From an uncultured Christensenella sp. (GTDB lineage: Bacteria > Bacillota > Clostridia > Christensenellales > UBA3700), in contig CAJTYW010000003.1 in the NCBI GenBank assembly GCA_910583995.1, positions 62,001-126,000 on the forward strand: a DNA stretch of 64,000 bases. The letters run 5' to 3'. Position numbers and translations under genes: made by a program. Positions 25,894 to 33,942 of the stretch are shown here, piece after piece. The stretch's first letter is position 1. Every line of letters begins with the position of its first letter. The notes under the pieces are model-generated. The model was not told the DNA's origin. It saw nothing but the letters and a program-made list of their open reading frames with translations, and ran no database searches.

Positions 25894-27544
25894 AGAGTAT
25901 AAACCGAATTGGAATATAAAAAGGGATAACGACGATACTTACCGCACTATGTTTAGGTGGGGTAACCCTGATTATGCAGACGAACCTACAGAAGAGTTTT
26001 ATAGCTTTGTAAAAGAAAAATTGTCTCTTTCAGATGAAGATTTTATGATTCCCGCAAGTGAAGGCGAAAATGTAATTGATGTGGAAATTCCAGTTAAGAT
26101 GTCAAAGACTCATATAAAAGAGTTTGAAGATATTGTTGGTAAAATAAATGTTGCGACAGATACATTGTCAAGAGTGAAAGCCTGTTATTCAAAGGGCGTA
26201 CTTGATAATATGCGACTTCGTGGCGAGATACTTGAGAATTTGCCAGATGCTGTAATTTCACCTAGTTCGGAAGAGCAATTGCTTATGATAGTAAAATATT
26301 GTTATAAAAACAATATCCCTATTTATGTAATGGGTGGCGGTACTAATATTACTAGGAGCAATGAAAATTTGCGTGGTGGTATAAAAATTGATTTAAAAAG
26401 AAACCTTAACAAGATTATATCTTTTAGTGCTATCGACCAAACCGTTACTGTTATGGCAGGTATTACAGGCCCGCAACTTGAAGAAATATTAAACAATGCA
26501 AATGAGTATTTTACAAATGTAAACGGAAGGTATACTATTGGACATATTCCTGAATCCTTTGAATTTTCAACTGTCGGTGGTTGGGTTGCAAGCCGCAGCA
26601 TAGGACAGAATAGTATGAGATATGGTGGTATTGATGATATTTTGCTATCAAGCAGATACATTACCCCAAAAGGAATAATGGAAACAGATGTTTGCACAAG
26701 AGATAGTTGTTTGCCTGCAATTGACGAAATTATGCTTGGCAGTGAAGGAAAACTTGGTATATTGGTTAGCTGTACTTTAAAGGTAAGGAAATATACTTAT
26801 GAGACTAAAAAGGCGTTTTCTTATGTGTTTAAAAACTGGGAGTCAGCTGTAACTTGTGCAAGAGAACTTGTTCAAAGAGAAATTTGCTCACCTAGTTTTT
26901 TGAGAGTTTGTGATAAGGGCAGTACGGAAATAATATCTAAAATGAGCAAACTTATATCAAAAGGTATTTTGGGATTGCGTATTCGTGGAGAGAATGAAGA
27001 AAATAAATGTTTGCTTATAGGTTATACTGAAGGCGATAAATCTTTTGCTCAATACAATCGCAGAGCAATAGGCAGGCTTTGTACTCGTTTTGGCGGTGTA
27101 TCTGCTACATCGTATCTTAACAGAAAATGGGATAAAACAAGATTTAATGATGCTTATATAAGAGATATTTTGCAAGATTACTCTATTGTAGTAGACAAAT
27201 TCGTTTGCCCTGTAAAATGGTCAGAGCTTCAGGAAGTTTATTCTATTGCCGTTGATTATTTTAATGAAATCGGAGTGCTTAATATGTTTTACTTGCAGGA
27301 TATAAGTACTTATGGTGCACAATTGGTAATTTCCTATGCAAGAAAGTACAATGATATAAAAGAGTATAAAGATTTTCATAATGATACATTGGATATGCTT
27401 ATTATGGCAGGAGTTAAATGCCCGCACTCATATTCTATAGGAAGGACTACAGATAGGACAATTTATAACTTGGACGAAGTTTACACCTTGATTATGAAAA
27501 CTATAAAAAAACAATTGGACTCAAAAAATATTTTGAATCCATAA
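25883..27544 (+). CDS. FAD-binding oxidoreductase (GlcD/alkyl-DHAP synthase-like)
   Basis: 553 residues. A PCMH-type FAD domain is clear: 'YVMGGGTNITRSNENLRGGIKIDLKRNLNKI', 'VNGRYTIGHIPESFEFSTVGGWVASRSIGQNSMRYGGIDDIL' and 'LGSEGKLGILVSCTLKVR'. The C-terminal 'IKKQLDSKNILNP' is the usual end of the GlcD/AGPS/D-lactate dehydrogenase group. The long N-terminal region before the FAD domain ('NWNIKRDNDDTYRTMFRWGNPDYADEPTEEF') resembles alkyldihydroxyacetonephosphate synthase. The His-rich active-site motif of that group (SHHHG) is replaced by 'CPHSYSIGR'. Translationally coupled to the FGGY kinase. I suggest a lipid- or polyol-phosphate-related oxidoreductase, with the precise reaction unknown. 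Confidence 0.82.
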   Translation: MKYKEYKPNWNIKRDNDDTYRTMFRWGNPDYADEPTEEFYSFVKEKLSLSDEDFMIPASEGENVIDVEIPVKMSKTHIKEFEDIVGKINVATDTLSRVKACYSKGVLDNMRLRGEILENLPDAVISPSSEEQLLMIVKYCYKNNIPIYVMGGGTNITRSNENLRGGIKIDLKRNLNKIISFSAIDQTVTVMAGITGPQLEEILNNANEYFTNVNGRYTIGHIPESFEFSTVGGWVASRSIGQNSMRYGGIDDILLSSRYITPKGIMETDVCTRDSCLPAIDEIMLGSEGKLGILVSCTLKVRKYTYETKKAFSYVFKNWESAVTCARELVQREICSPSFLRVCDKGSTEIISKMSKLISKGILGLRIRGENEENKCLLIGYTEGDKSFAQYNRRAIGRLCTRFGGVSATSYLNRKWDKTRFNDAYIRDILQDYSIVVDKFVCPVKWSELQEVYSIAVDYFNEIGVLNMFYLQDISTYGAQLVISYARKYNDIKEYKDFHNDTLDMLIMAGVKCPHSYSIGRTTDRTIYNLDEVYTLIMKTIKKQLDSKNILNP

Positions 27545-27581
27545 TAATTAAAAATATTGCTTTTAAAATTTATTTTAATTT

Positions 27582-27615
27582 AAAAAATCTATCGGATTTC
27601 CGATAGATTTTTTTT
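27582..27615 (+). terminator. Terminator of the kinase-oxidoreductase operon
   Basis: AATCTATCGG pairs with CCGATAGATT around a four-base loop, with A run before and eight T after. Confidence 0.92.
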
Positions 27616-27775
27616 GGTATTTTTTATTGATTTTTTAATCATAAAAAAATCTTTTTTTTGCCTTTTTGAATAATTTAACATTTTTGAAAAAATAATTGTC
27701 ATAAAAATATTTCAATTTTTTAAAATGGGTGTATTATGAAATTATAGAAGAAAATGTATAGTAAAATCAACATAA

Positions 27776-27782
27776 TTCGACA
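27776..27782 (-). promoter_or_regulatory. Candidate 0A box upstream of the HTH regulator
   Basis: TTCGACA (complement of TGTCGAA) lies 25 bases before a perfect -35 element, the same arrangement and orientation as at 20751. The rest of the 27616-27807 stretch is AT-rich with no other feature seen. Confidence 0.5.
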
Positions 27783-27807
27783 TAATCGGAAATATTTTGA
27801 TTTTTTC

Positions 27808-27836
27808 TTGACATTCAATAATATTAAATATATAAT
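27808..27836 (+). promoter_or_regulatory. Consensus promoter of the HTH regulator
   Basis: Perfect TTGACA (27808-27813) and TATAAT (27831-27836) with 17 bases between. The resulting start (about 27843) rules out an upstream in-frame ATG at 27839. Confidence 0.88.
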
Positions 27837-27871
27837 AATTGAATATTATTGAAAACACAATGGAGGCGAAA

Positions 27872-28447
27872 ATGGAAAACTTCTTATGGCAAAAAACTTT
27901 GTTGGATATGTATCATACTTTTGATAGAATTGTGATTATATTGGACAATAAATTCAATCGACTGGTGTCAAATTCACTGCATAACAATAATACTACTTTT
28001 TTATATGATGAAATGTTGACTTTTATGGCAAGAAAAAACAATTGTTTGACGGCAAAATCAATTGTTTGTAATGCTTTAGATAAATTATCTGCTACAAATC
28101 AAAATATTTTAAAATTTTATTATAAAGACAAAATGTCCTTTAAGGACATTGCAAAGAAAGAACAAATAAACATCAGACAAATTTTTAGGAATTTTGATAA
28201 GGAATTATCAAAGTTTGCCTATTATTTATCCCAAGATGGTTATGACACCACGGTTATTGAAAAAGAGTTTGGTTCAGATAATCTGTTTGCCAATACTTAT
28301 CAAAGATTAGAGAAAAAGGCAAATGACAAGGCAAAGACTACTATCCAACTTACAGAAGTATATGTTGATAACAAAAATAAAAATTATCAATCTACTTCAA
28401 ACTTTGTTAATGAAAATTTTGTTGCCGTCAATTCTTTTATTCGTTAA
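27872..28447 (+). CDS. Sigma-region-4-like helix-turn-helix regulator
   Basis: 191 residues. The middle part, 'LDKLSATNQNILKFYYKDKMSFKDIAKKEQINIRQIFRNFDKELSKF' (about residues 72-118), has the layout of a sigma-70 region 4 or ArpU/RinA-type helix-turn-helix: a helix, 'SFKDIAKKEQI', a turn, then a recognition helix. The N-terminal 70 residues are helical with no sigma region 2 evident, and the C-terminus is polar. I cannot name the family. It has a perfect promoter with a candidate 0A box upstream, and an ATGGAGG ribosome site. It lies 1 kb before the phage head cassette; ArpU/RinA-type late regulators often sit before terminase genes, so control of the cassette is possible, though an unrelated reverse-strand gene intervenes. 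Confidence 0.6.
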   Translation: MENFLWQKTLLDMYHTFDRIVIILDNKFNRLVSNSLHNNNTTFLYDEMLTFMARKNNCLTAKSIVCNALDKLSATNQNILKFYYKDKMSFKDIAKKEQINIRQIFRNFDKELSKFAYYLSQDGYDTTVIEKEFGSDNLFANTYQRLEKKANDKAKTTIQLTEVYVDNKNKNYQSTSNFVNENFVAVNSFIR

Positions 28448-28481
28448 GTAAAATGAGTATTATACTACATTTTTTATTTTT

Positions 28482-28509
28482 AACACTCTTTAACGGAGTG
28501 TTATTTTTT
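28482..28509 (+). terminator. Terminator of the HTH regulator
   Basis: AACACTC (28482-28488) pairs with GAGTGTT (28496-28502), followed by a T run. Confidence 0.82.
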
Positions 28510-28568
28510 ACGATAAATGTTTTTGGTCATAGGTTAAGATTTAATTTAATAGATTGTTACTTTATTTA

Positions 28569-29354
28569 TTAATAATCATAAAAATCGTCTTTTGCGGCTC
28601 TGCGTTTGCTGCTTGTTGGTTTAAATAAAAGAAAAATTACAACAACTACCACAACGCATAAGGTAATTATCAAAATAACACGGGTTATTGTTGCTTTGTT
28701 TACAGAAGCTGGTGTTTTTTCTGGGTTATCTGGAGTTAGGTTAGTATTTGAATTTTCCGCATCTGGATTTACTGGATTTGGGTGCGGAGTATAAATTATA
28801 GTTGGACTACAATGTCTTTTTGGAATATAGCCTATTGTTGCATCAGATAATTTTGCAAGTATGTAAGAGCCATTTTCAGAGTAGGCGATAAAATCAAGTT
28901 TATCATTATTTTTGATTTTACGGCAGTTTGTTTCGCTATCGTTTAAATTGAATATCATTAAAAGTTCGTCTTCATTTGTGGACGATGCTGTAAGTTTACT
29001 ACTGCTTACAAAAAACGGATTGGAAATGTTGTTTATTGATTTTTTGCTTAGGTCAGATGATGGAACAAGTCCTGTAATTCCGTTATAGGCAACATATCTG
29101 TAGGTTACATCATTGATTACTACATCGGGATTTCCTGTTGCTTGTACATAATAGGTGGCGTTTAATTGAATATTACCGCGTATATTTTGTCCTTGTGGAA
29201 TCATTAATGTATTTTGTTTAATTAAAAAATAGCTTTTTATATTATCTTCTGCAAATACAACATTATTTGCCATTAAAGTTGAACAGCAAACAAAGACTAA
29301 TGTGATAAAGATAAAAAAATAAAAGAACAAATATTTTAATGAAAGTTTATTCAT
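28569..29354 (-). CDS. Exported SH3-like protein with C-terminal membrane anchor
   Basis: 261 residues. The N-terminal signal peptide runs 'YLFFYFFIFITLVFVCCSTLMANNVVFAED'; two beta-rich SH3-like segments follow ('YVQATGNPDVVINDVTYRYVAYNGITGLVPSSDL' and 'DKLDFIAYSENGSYILAKLSDATIGYIPKRH'), then a Pro/Asn-rich linker, one membrane segment ('VILIITLCVVVVVVIFLLF') and a basic tail. The same plan recurs in the larger reverse-strand protein at 46292-48781. SH3-like modules outside the membrane usually bind cell-wall material. AAGGGGG precedes the start at 29354; a start further upstream lacks signal-peptide logic. It separates the HTH gene from the phage cassette and is read in the opposite direction. 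Confidence 0.65.
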   Translation of the reverse strand: MNKLSLKYLFFYFFIFITLVFVCCSTLMANNVVFAEDNIKSYFLIKQNTLMIPQGQNIRGNIQLNATYYVQATGNPDVVINDVTYRYVAYNGITGLVPSSDLSKKSINNISNPFFVSSSKLTASSTNEDELLMIFNLNDSETNCRKIKNNDKLDFIAYSENGSYILAKLSDATIGYIPKRHCSPTIIYTPHPNPVNPDAENSNTNLTPDNPEKTPASVNKATITRVILIITLCVVVVVVIFLLFKPTSSKRRAAKDDFYDY

Positions 29355-29491
29355 TATATGCCCCCTTAATTTGTAGATTAGAGATATTTTAGCAATAAAA
29401 TTCAAAAAAAACTTTCTACAATTGTAAAAAATTGTCATAAAAGACTTGATAATTACAAAAAAGGCTTAAAAATGGATATAGGAGAGTTGGA

Positions 29492-30922
29492 ATGAGCGAA
29501 AAAATCGATGACATAGTAAAAAGGATTCTCAGTATTGAAAGAGAAGAGATAAGACGTAAAAATAAAAATTGTCTACAGTATTATAATACGGGAGAAAAAG
29601 TTCATAAAAAACAGCTTGAGTTTCACAAGTGTTTAAAACGCAATCGCTGGGTATTTGGTGGTAACAGAAGCGGCAAGACAGAGTGTGGTGCGGTGGAAGC
29701 AATATGGTGGGCAAGAGGGATTCACCCATATAGAGAAAATAGACCTAATACAATTGGTTGGGTTGTATCATTGTCATACGAAGTGCAAAGAGATGTTGCT
29801 CAAGCAAAAATATTACATTATTTAAACCCAGATTGGATAGAAGATATTGTAATGATGTCAGGAAGAAAAGGAGCACCTGAGTATGGTATCATAGACCATA
29901 TCGTAATTAAAAATGTGTTTGGTGGTTTATCTAAAATAGGGTTTAAAAGCTGTGACCAAGGAAGAGAAAAATTTCAAGGAACATCGCTTGACTATGTTTG
30001 GTTTGACGAGGAACCGCCTTATGATATTTACGAAGAGTGCATTATGCGTGTGCTTGATAGGCGCGGGGAAGTATGGGGAACAATGACCCCACTTAAAGGA
30101 CTGACTTGGGTGTATGAAGAGATTTACCTTAATAAATCAAATAATCCTGAAGTATGGCATATTCACATTGAATGGGGGGATAACCCATTTTTGAATAAAA
30201 AGGAAGTGGAATTACTTACAAAAACATTGAGTAGTGAGTCTGTAGATAGCAGAAGATTTGGTAATTTTTCGGCAGATAGCGGGCTTGTTTATCCTGAATT
30301 TGACCCTAAAACTCATATTGTTGAGCCGTTTTCAGTGCCAACAGAGTGGCAGGATAACATTGCTATTGACCCGGGGCTTAACAACCCGCTTGCTTGTTTG
30401 TTTTTTGCAGTGGACTATGACGGAAATATTTATGTTGTAGGGGAACATTACGAAGCAGGACGGGATATTGACTACCATACTGAAAAGATTTTTGCTTTGG
30501 CAGATAAGCTAAATTGGCATAGAGATAGCAAAGGCAGGCTTACAGCACTTATTGATAGTGCAAGTAAACAACATACCTTGGCATATAGCAAAAGTGTTGC
30601 AGAACTTTTTTATGAAAAAGGCATTGTGGTAAATCCTAATGTTAACAAAGATATGTTTAGTGGTATAGCAAGAGTTAAAGAATACCTTAAAGCTAGACCG
30701 CAAAAAATATTTATTTTTAAAAACTGTGTAAATCTTATAAGAGAATTAAAGTCATATTGGTGGTCTAATGGTGATAACCCAAAAAAGGTGGACGACCATA
30801 CACTAGATGCACTCAGATATTATATTATGACAAAGCCATCACTTAATGAAAGCAAACTAAAAGAGCTAAGTGAGATTGAAAAGGACAAAACCAAACTTAT
30901 GAGAAGATTGAGAAGGTTGTAA
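29492..30922 (+). CDS. terL: Phage terminase large subunit
   Basis: 476 residues. ATPase half: Walker A 'VFGGNRSGKTE' near residue 55, Walker B 'YVWFDEEP' near residue 168, and the coupling motif in 'GTMTP'. Nuclease half: 'IAIDPGLNNPLACLFFAVD' near residue 290, 'ALIDSASK' and 'DDHTLDALRYYI', giving the RNase H-like acidic triad. It pumps DNA into a preformed head and cuts the concatemer. Length and motifs are complete, so it looks functional. No canonical small subunit gene precedes it; the gene after it (30966) may substitute. An opposing host gene lies just upstream. Confidence 0.93.
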   Translation: MSEKIDDIVKRILSIEREEIRRKNKNCLQYYNTGEKVHKKQLEFHKCLKRNRWVFGGNRSGKTECGAVEAIWWARGIHPYRENRPNTIGWVVSLSYEVQRDVAQAKILHYLNPDWIEDIVMMSGRKGAPEYGIIDHIVIKNVFGGLSKIGFKSCDQGREKFQGTSLDYVWFDEEPPYDIYEECIMRVLDRRGEVWGTMTPLKGLTWVYEEIYLNKSNNPEVWHIHIEWGDNPFLNKKEVELLTKTLSSESVDSRRFGNFSADSGLVYPEFDPKTHIVEPFSVPTEWQDNIAIDPGLNNPLACLFFAVDYDGNIYVVGEHYEAGRDIDYHTEKIFALADKLNWHRDSKGRLTALIDSASKQHTLAYSKSVAELFYEKGIVVNPNVNKDMFSGIARVKEYLKARPQKIFIFKNCVNLIRELKSYWWSNGDNPKKVDDHTLDALRYYIMTKPSLNESKLKELSEIEKDKTKLMRRLRRL

Positions 30923-30965
30923 ATGGAGCATTTAACTAATTATTATAAGTGTCAAGGGGGAGAAA

Positions 30966-31289
30966 ATGGCTGTTAAAAAAAGCAAACGTGAAATTATGCT
31001 AGATACGCTTTATAAAAAAGGTATAGGTTACAAGACGGAAGAAATTGTGGAAGAGTACGCAAGCGAAGAAAAAGGCGGAGAACTTTTAAAAAGGAAAGTA
31101 ACCGTAAAAAATGTGCCACCCGATGTTGTAGCATTAAAAGCGTATCTTGATATTTCCAAACAAGCGGACGAATTTAACAATTTGAGTGACAGCGAATTGC
31201 AGGCTGAAAAACTCAGATTGCTCAAATTATTAAAAAATATGGAGGATAAAAATGAAACTGGCGAATTTGAAAGTAAAGGTAAGGTGTGA
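30966..31289 (+). CDS. Small phage protein, possible packaging accessory
   Basis: 107 residues, charged, beginning 'VKKSKREIMLDTLYKKGIGYKTEEIVEEYA' and including 'NVPPDVVALKAYLDISKQADEFNNLSDSELQAEKLRLLKLL', which should form two or more helices. I do not recognise a family with certainty. Its place beside terL and its small basic/helical nature would suit a terminase small subunit or DNA-binding accessory, but there is no direct evidence for that. It overlaps the next gene by 38 bases. Confidence 0.6.
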   Translation: MAVKKSKREIMLDTLYKKGIGYKTEEIVEEYASEEKGGELLKRKVTVKNVPPDVVALKAYLDISKQADEFNNLSDSELQAEKLRLLKLLKNMEDKNETGEFESKGKV

Positions 31290-31479
31290 TTTCGGACTTT
31301 GTAAAAATACTGCAAAGTACGAAATTTATGAGGACGGAGTGCTAGCACGCAGAAAGATTTATTTGTGTGAAGATTGTGCAAAACAAATGTTTGAGTTGTT
31401 ATCAAAAGAGTTTGTGCCTAAAAGTCCGATTAATGTAATAAACAGGTCAGTAAAAAGACAAGGAGAAAAGTTGCAATGA
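31252..31479 (+). CDS. Small zinc-ribbon-like phage protein
   Basis: 75 residues with four cysteines placed as a possible metal site: 'RCDFGLCKN' near residue 11 and 'LCEDCAKQ' near residue 41. GGAGG at 31240-31244 precedes the ATG, which lies inside the end of the preceding gene. It overlaps the portal gene start by four bases (ATGA). Zinc binding is inferred from spacing; function unknown. Confidence 0.6.
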   Translation: MKLANLKVKVRCDFGLCKNTAKYEIYEDGVLARRKIYLCEDCAKQMFELLSKEFVPKSPINVINRSVKRQGEKLQ

Positions 31480-33353
31480 AAAAAATAGATTTTGCAGAAG
31501 ATATTGTTAGAGAAGTTTTACAAGACTTTGAAAGAATAAGCGATGAGAGAAAAGCGCTTGAGAGCCAATGGCGACTTAATATGAATTTTGTGCAAGGCAA
31601 TCAATATTGTGAAATTTCTCCTGTCGGCGATGTTGAAGACTATGGAAAGCAGTATTTTTGGCAGGAAAGAGAAGTGTTTAATCATATTGCACCTATTATT
31701 GAAACAAGGCTTGCAAAACTTGGAAGAGTACAAGCAAATGTAAGTGTGCGTCCGTTTAGCCAAGATGAAAAAGACATTAATGTTGCAAAACTTTCCACAA
31801 GTGTTTTAAAAACCATTTCTGAAGAAAACAAGCTGTCTGAAATAATGATGCAAAGTAATATTTGGAGTGAGATTTGCGGTAGTGTGTTTTTTAAGGTGAT
31901 TTGGAATTCGGAAAAAGGTAGAGCAATAGGAGAGACCAAAGATAAAAAGCTTATTAAAGAAGGGGATATTGATATTGTTTTATGTCCGCCTTACGAAATT
32001 TTTCCGGATAAAATAACTAACAATAGCATTGAAGATTGCAAGTATTTGTATCACGCAAAAGTTTATTCCGTAGAAGAAGTAAAAGAGCTTTGGAATGTTG
32101 ATGTAGAGCCACAAACTCTTCAGGTATTTGGGTTTGACAATGTGCCTAATGGTGGTGGGCTTGGCTATACTGCAAACAATGCAAGATATGCGACTTCGAA
32201 TAAAGAAAATTCCTGTCTTGTAATTGAAAAGTTTGAAAGGCCTTCTAAAAAATACCCTAAAGGTAGACATATTATTGTTGCGGGCGAAAAATTAGTTATT
32301 GCAGAAGATTTGCCATATCAAACGGAACAAGATGGCGGTTATGGATTGCCTTTTGTCAGAAAAACTTCGCTTGAGAGTGTAACTTGCTTTTATGGTTTAA
32401 GTATTGTTGAAAGAATTATTCCTGTACAAAGAGCATACAACGGAATTAAAAATAAAAAGCACGAGTTTATGAATAGGATAGCAATGGGTGTGCTTGCCGT
32501 AGAAGATGGTTCTGTTGATACGGATAATTTGGAAGAAGAAGGGTTGTCGCCAGGTAAAGTTTTGATTTATCGTGGTGGTTGCAATCCGCCTAAAATGCTA
32601 AATATGGGCAGTGTGCCAAGCGAATTTGACAGTGAAGAAGCAAGGCTTGAAGATACATTTGTTAATATTACAGGCGTAAGTGAATTTATGAGAAGTTCCA
32701 GCCTTCCTGCAAATGTAACTTCAGGTGTTGCTATCGGATTGTTACAAGAGCAAGATGACACAAGAATATCTATGTCCGCTGAATCTATAAGAAGTGCGGT
32801 AAAATTGATTGGACAATTGATTTTGAGATTATACAAACAATTTGCTGTTTCAAGAAGATTAAAAAGAATTGCAGGGGATAACGGAGAAATACAATTGCTT
32901 TATTTCCAAGGTTCGGATTTGGCGTCAGATGATTTGGTATTTGATACAGATAATGAGCTTAACGAGACACCTGCTAACAGAAGAAGTATGGTAATTGAAC
33001 TTGTTAAAATGGGAATGTTTAGAGACTCTGACGGCAATATGAGTGAGAGAAGTAGGCTTAAACTTTTGGAAATGCTTGGATTTGGTAACTGGGAGTCTGT
33101 ACAAGATATCAACGAATGCCATAGAGTAAAAGCACAAAAAGAGAATTTGGATATTTTGCTAAAAGACATATCCGCTATGGAATATGACAATCACCAATTG
33201 CATATTGATGAGCATATAAAAGCAATTATCAACGAAGAAAATAAAGAGCGTGTACAAAAATTAGACGCACATATTAAAGAACATCAAATGTTGCTTGCAA
33301 TGACAAGTATGAATAACAATTTATTAATGGAGGACAATAATGCAGGAGAATAA
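31476..33353 (+). CDS. Phage portal protein (podovirus-like)
   Basis: 625 residues. 'WRLNMNFVQGNQYCEISPVG', 'FNHIAPIIETRLAKLGRVQANVSVRPFSQDEKDINVAKLSTSVL' and 'SGSVFFKVIWNSEKG'-like text (here 'CGSVFFKVIWNS') match the pattern of large portal proteins of P22-like and related short-tailed phages, as do 'TGVSEFMRSSSLPANVTSGVAIGLLQEQDDTRISMSAESIR' and the long C-terminal helical region. The portal is the dodecameric ring at the head vertex through which DNA passes. Position between terminase and scaffold/capsid supports this. It overlaps the scaffold-like gene by 14 bases. Confidence 0.8.
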   Translation: MKKIDFAEDIVREVLQDFERISDERKALESQWRLNMNFVQGNQYCEISPVGDVEDYGKQYFWQEREVFNHIAPIIETRLAKLGRVQANVSVRPFSQDEKDINVAKLSTSVLKTISEENKLSEIMMQSNIWSEICGSVFFKVIWNSEKGRAIGETKDKKLIKEGDIDIVLCPPYEIFPDKITNNSIEDCKYLYHAKVYSVEEVKELWNVDVEPQTLQVFGFDNVPNGGGLGYTANNARYATSNKENSCLVIEKFERPSKKYPKGRHIIVAGEKLVIAEDLPYQTEQDGGYGLPFVRKTSLESVTCFYGLSIVERIIPVQRAYNGIKNKKHEFMNRIAMGVLAVEDGSVDTDNLEEEGLSPGKVLIYRGGCNPPKMLNMGSVPSEFDSEEARLEDTFVNITGVSEFMRSSSLPANVTSGVAIGLLQEQDDTRISMSAESIRSAVKLIGQLILRLYKQFAVSRRLKRIAGDNGEIQLLYFQGSDLASDDLVFDTDNELNETPANRRSMVIELVKMGMFRDSDGNMSERSRLKLLEMLGFGNWESVQDINECHRVKAQKENLDILLKDISAMEYDNHQLHIDEHIKAIINEENKERVQKLDAHIKEHQMLLAMTSMNNNLLMEDNNAGE

Positions 33354-33939
33354 TACAGTAGAACAAATAGCTGAAGTAACACCGGATACAACAATTGAGT
33401 CTCAAGAAATAGAACAAACTCAAGCGAATGACAACATATCCGACAATGAAGAAACAGCTGTCTCTTATGGTAAATTCAAGTCAGTAGAGAGCTTATATGA
33501 AGGATATCAACAATTACAAAAGGAATTTACAAAAAAGTGTCAAGTATTAAAGGAACTTGAAAATCGTGTTGGAGATAATAAACATATTCTAGATAAAATG
33601 ATTGAAGTAAATCCTGAACTAGGGCAATTTGCAGATGAGCTTAAAAATGTCAGCGATGTAAGCGGTATAAGTTTAAAACTAGCCGAATTGCTAGCTGGCA
33701 AAATCAACGAGCCTTGCAATATTATAAATGACGAGAATTTTTTGAATAATTATGTTTATCAAAACGAAGGTATAATTAACAAAATTGTATCCGATTATTT
33801 GGATAGTCTTGTCAGTATAAAAATTCCGCAAACAATTTCAAAAGGCGGAAATTCGTATGTGTCGCCTACATACAGACCGCGTACTTTAAATGAGGCGGGT
33901 AAAATGGCGAAAAAATTTATAGAAACACGGAGATTTTAA
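33340..33939 (+). CDS. Scaffold-like phage protein
   Basis: 199 residues, acidic and Gln/Glu-rich at the N-terminus ('QENNTVEQIAEVTPDTTIE'), helical in the middle ('VESLYEGYQQLQKEFTKKCQVLKELENRV'), and basic at the end ('YRPRTLNEAGKMAKKF'). This charge pattern and the place directly before the major capsid gene are typical of internal scaffolding proteins, which shape the prohead and then leave. The family is not recognised by motif. It starts inside the portal gene with a GGAGG site. Confidence 0.65.
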   Translation: MQENNTVEQIAEVTPDTTIESQEIEQTQANDNISDNEETAVSYGKFKSVESLYEGYQQLQKEFTKKCQVLKELENRVGDNKHILDKMIEVNPELGQFADELKNVSDVSGISLKLAELLAGKINEPCNIINDENFLNNYVYQNEGIINKIVSDYLDSLVSIKIPQTISKGGNSYVSPTYRPRTLNEAGKMAKKFIETRRF

Positions 33940-33942
33940 AAT

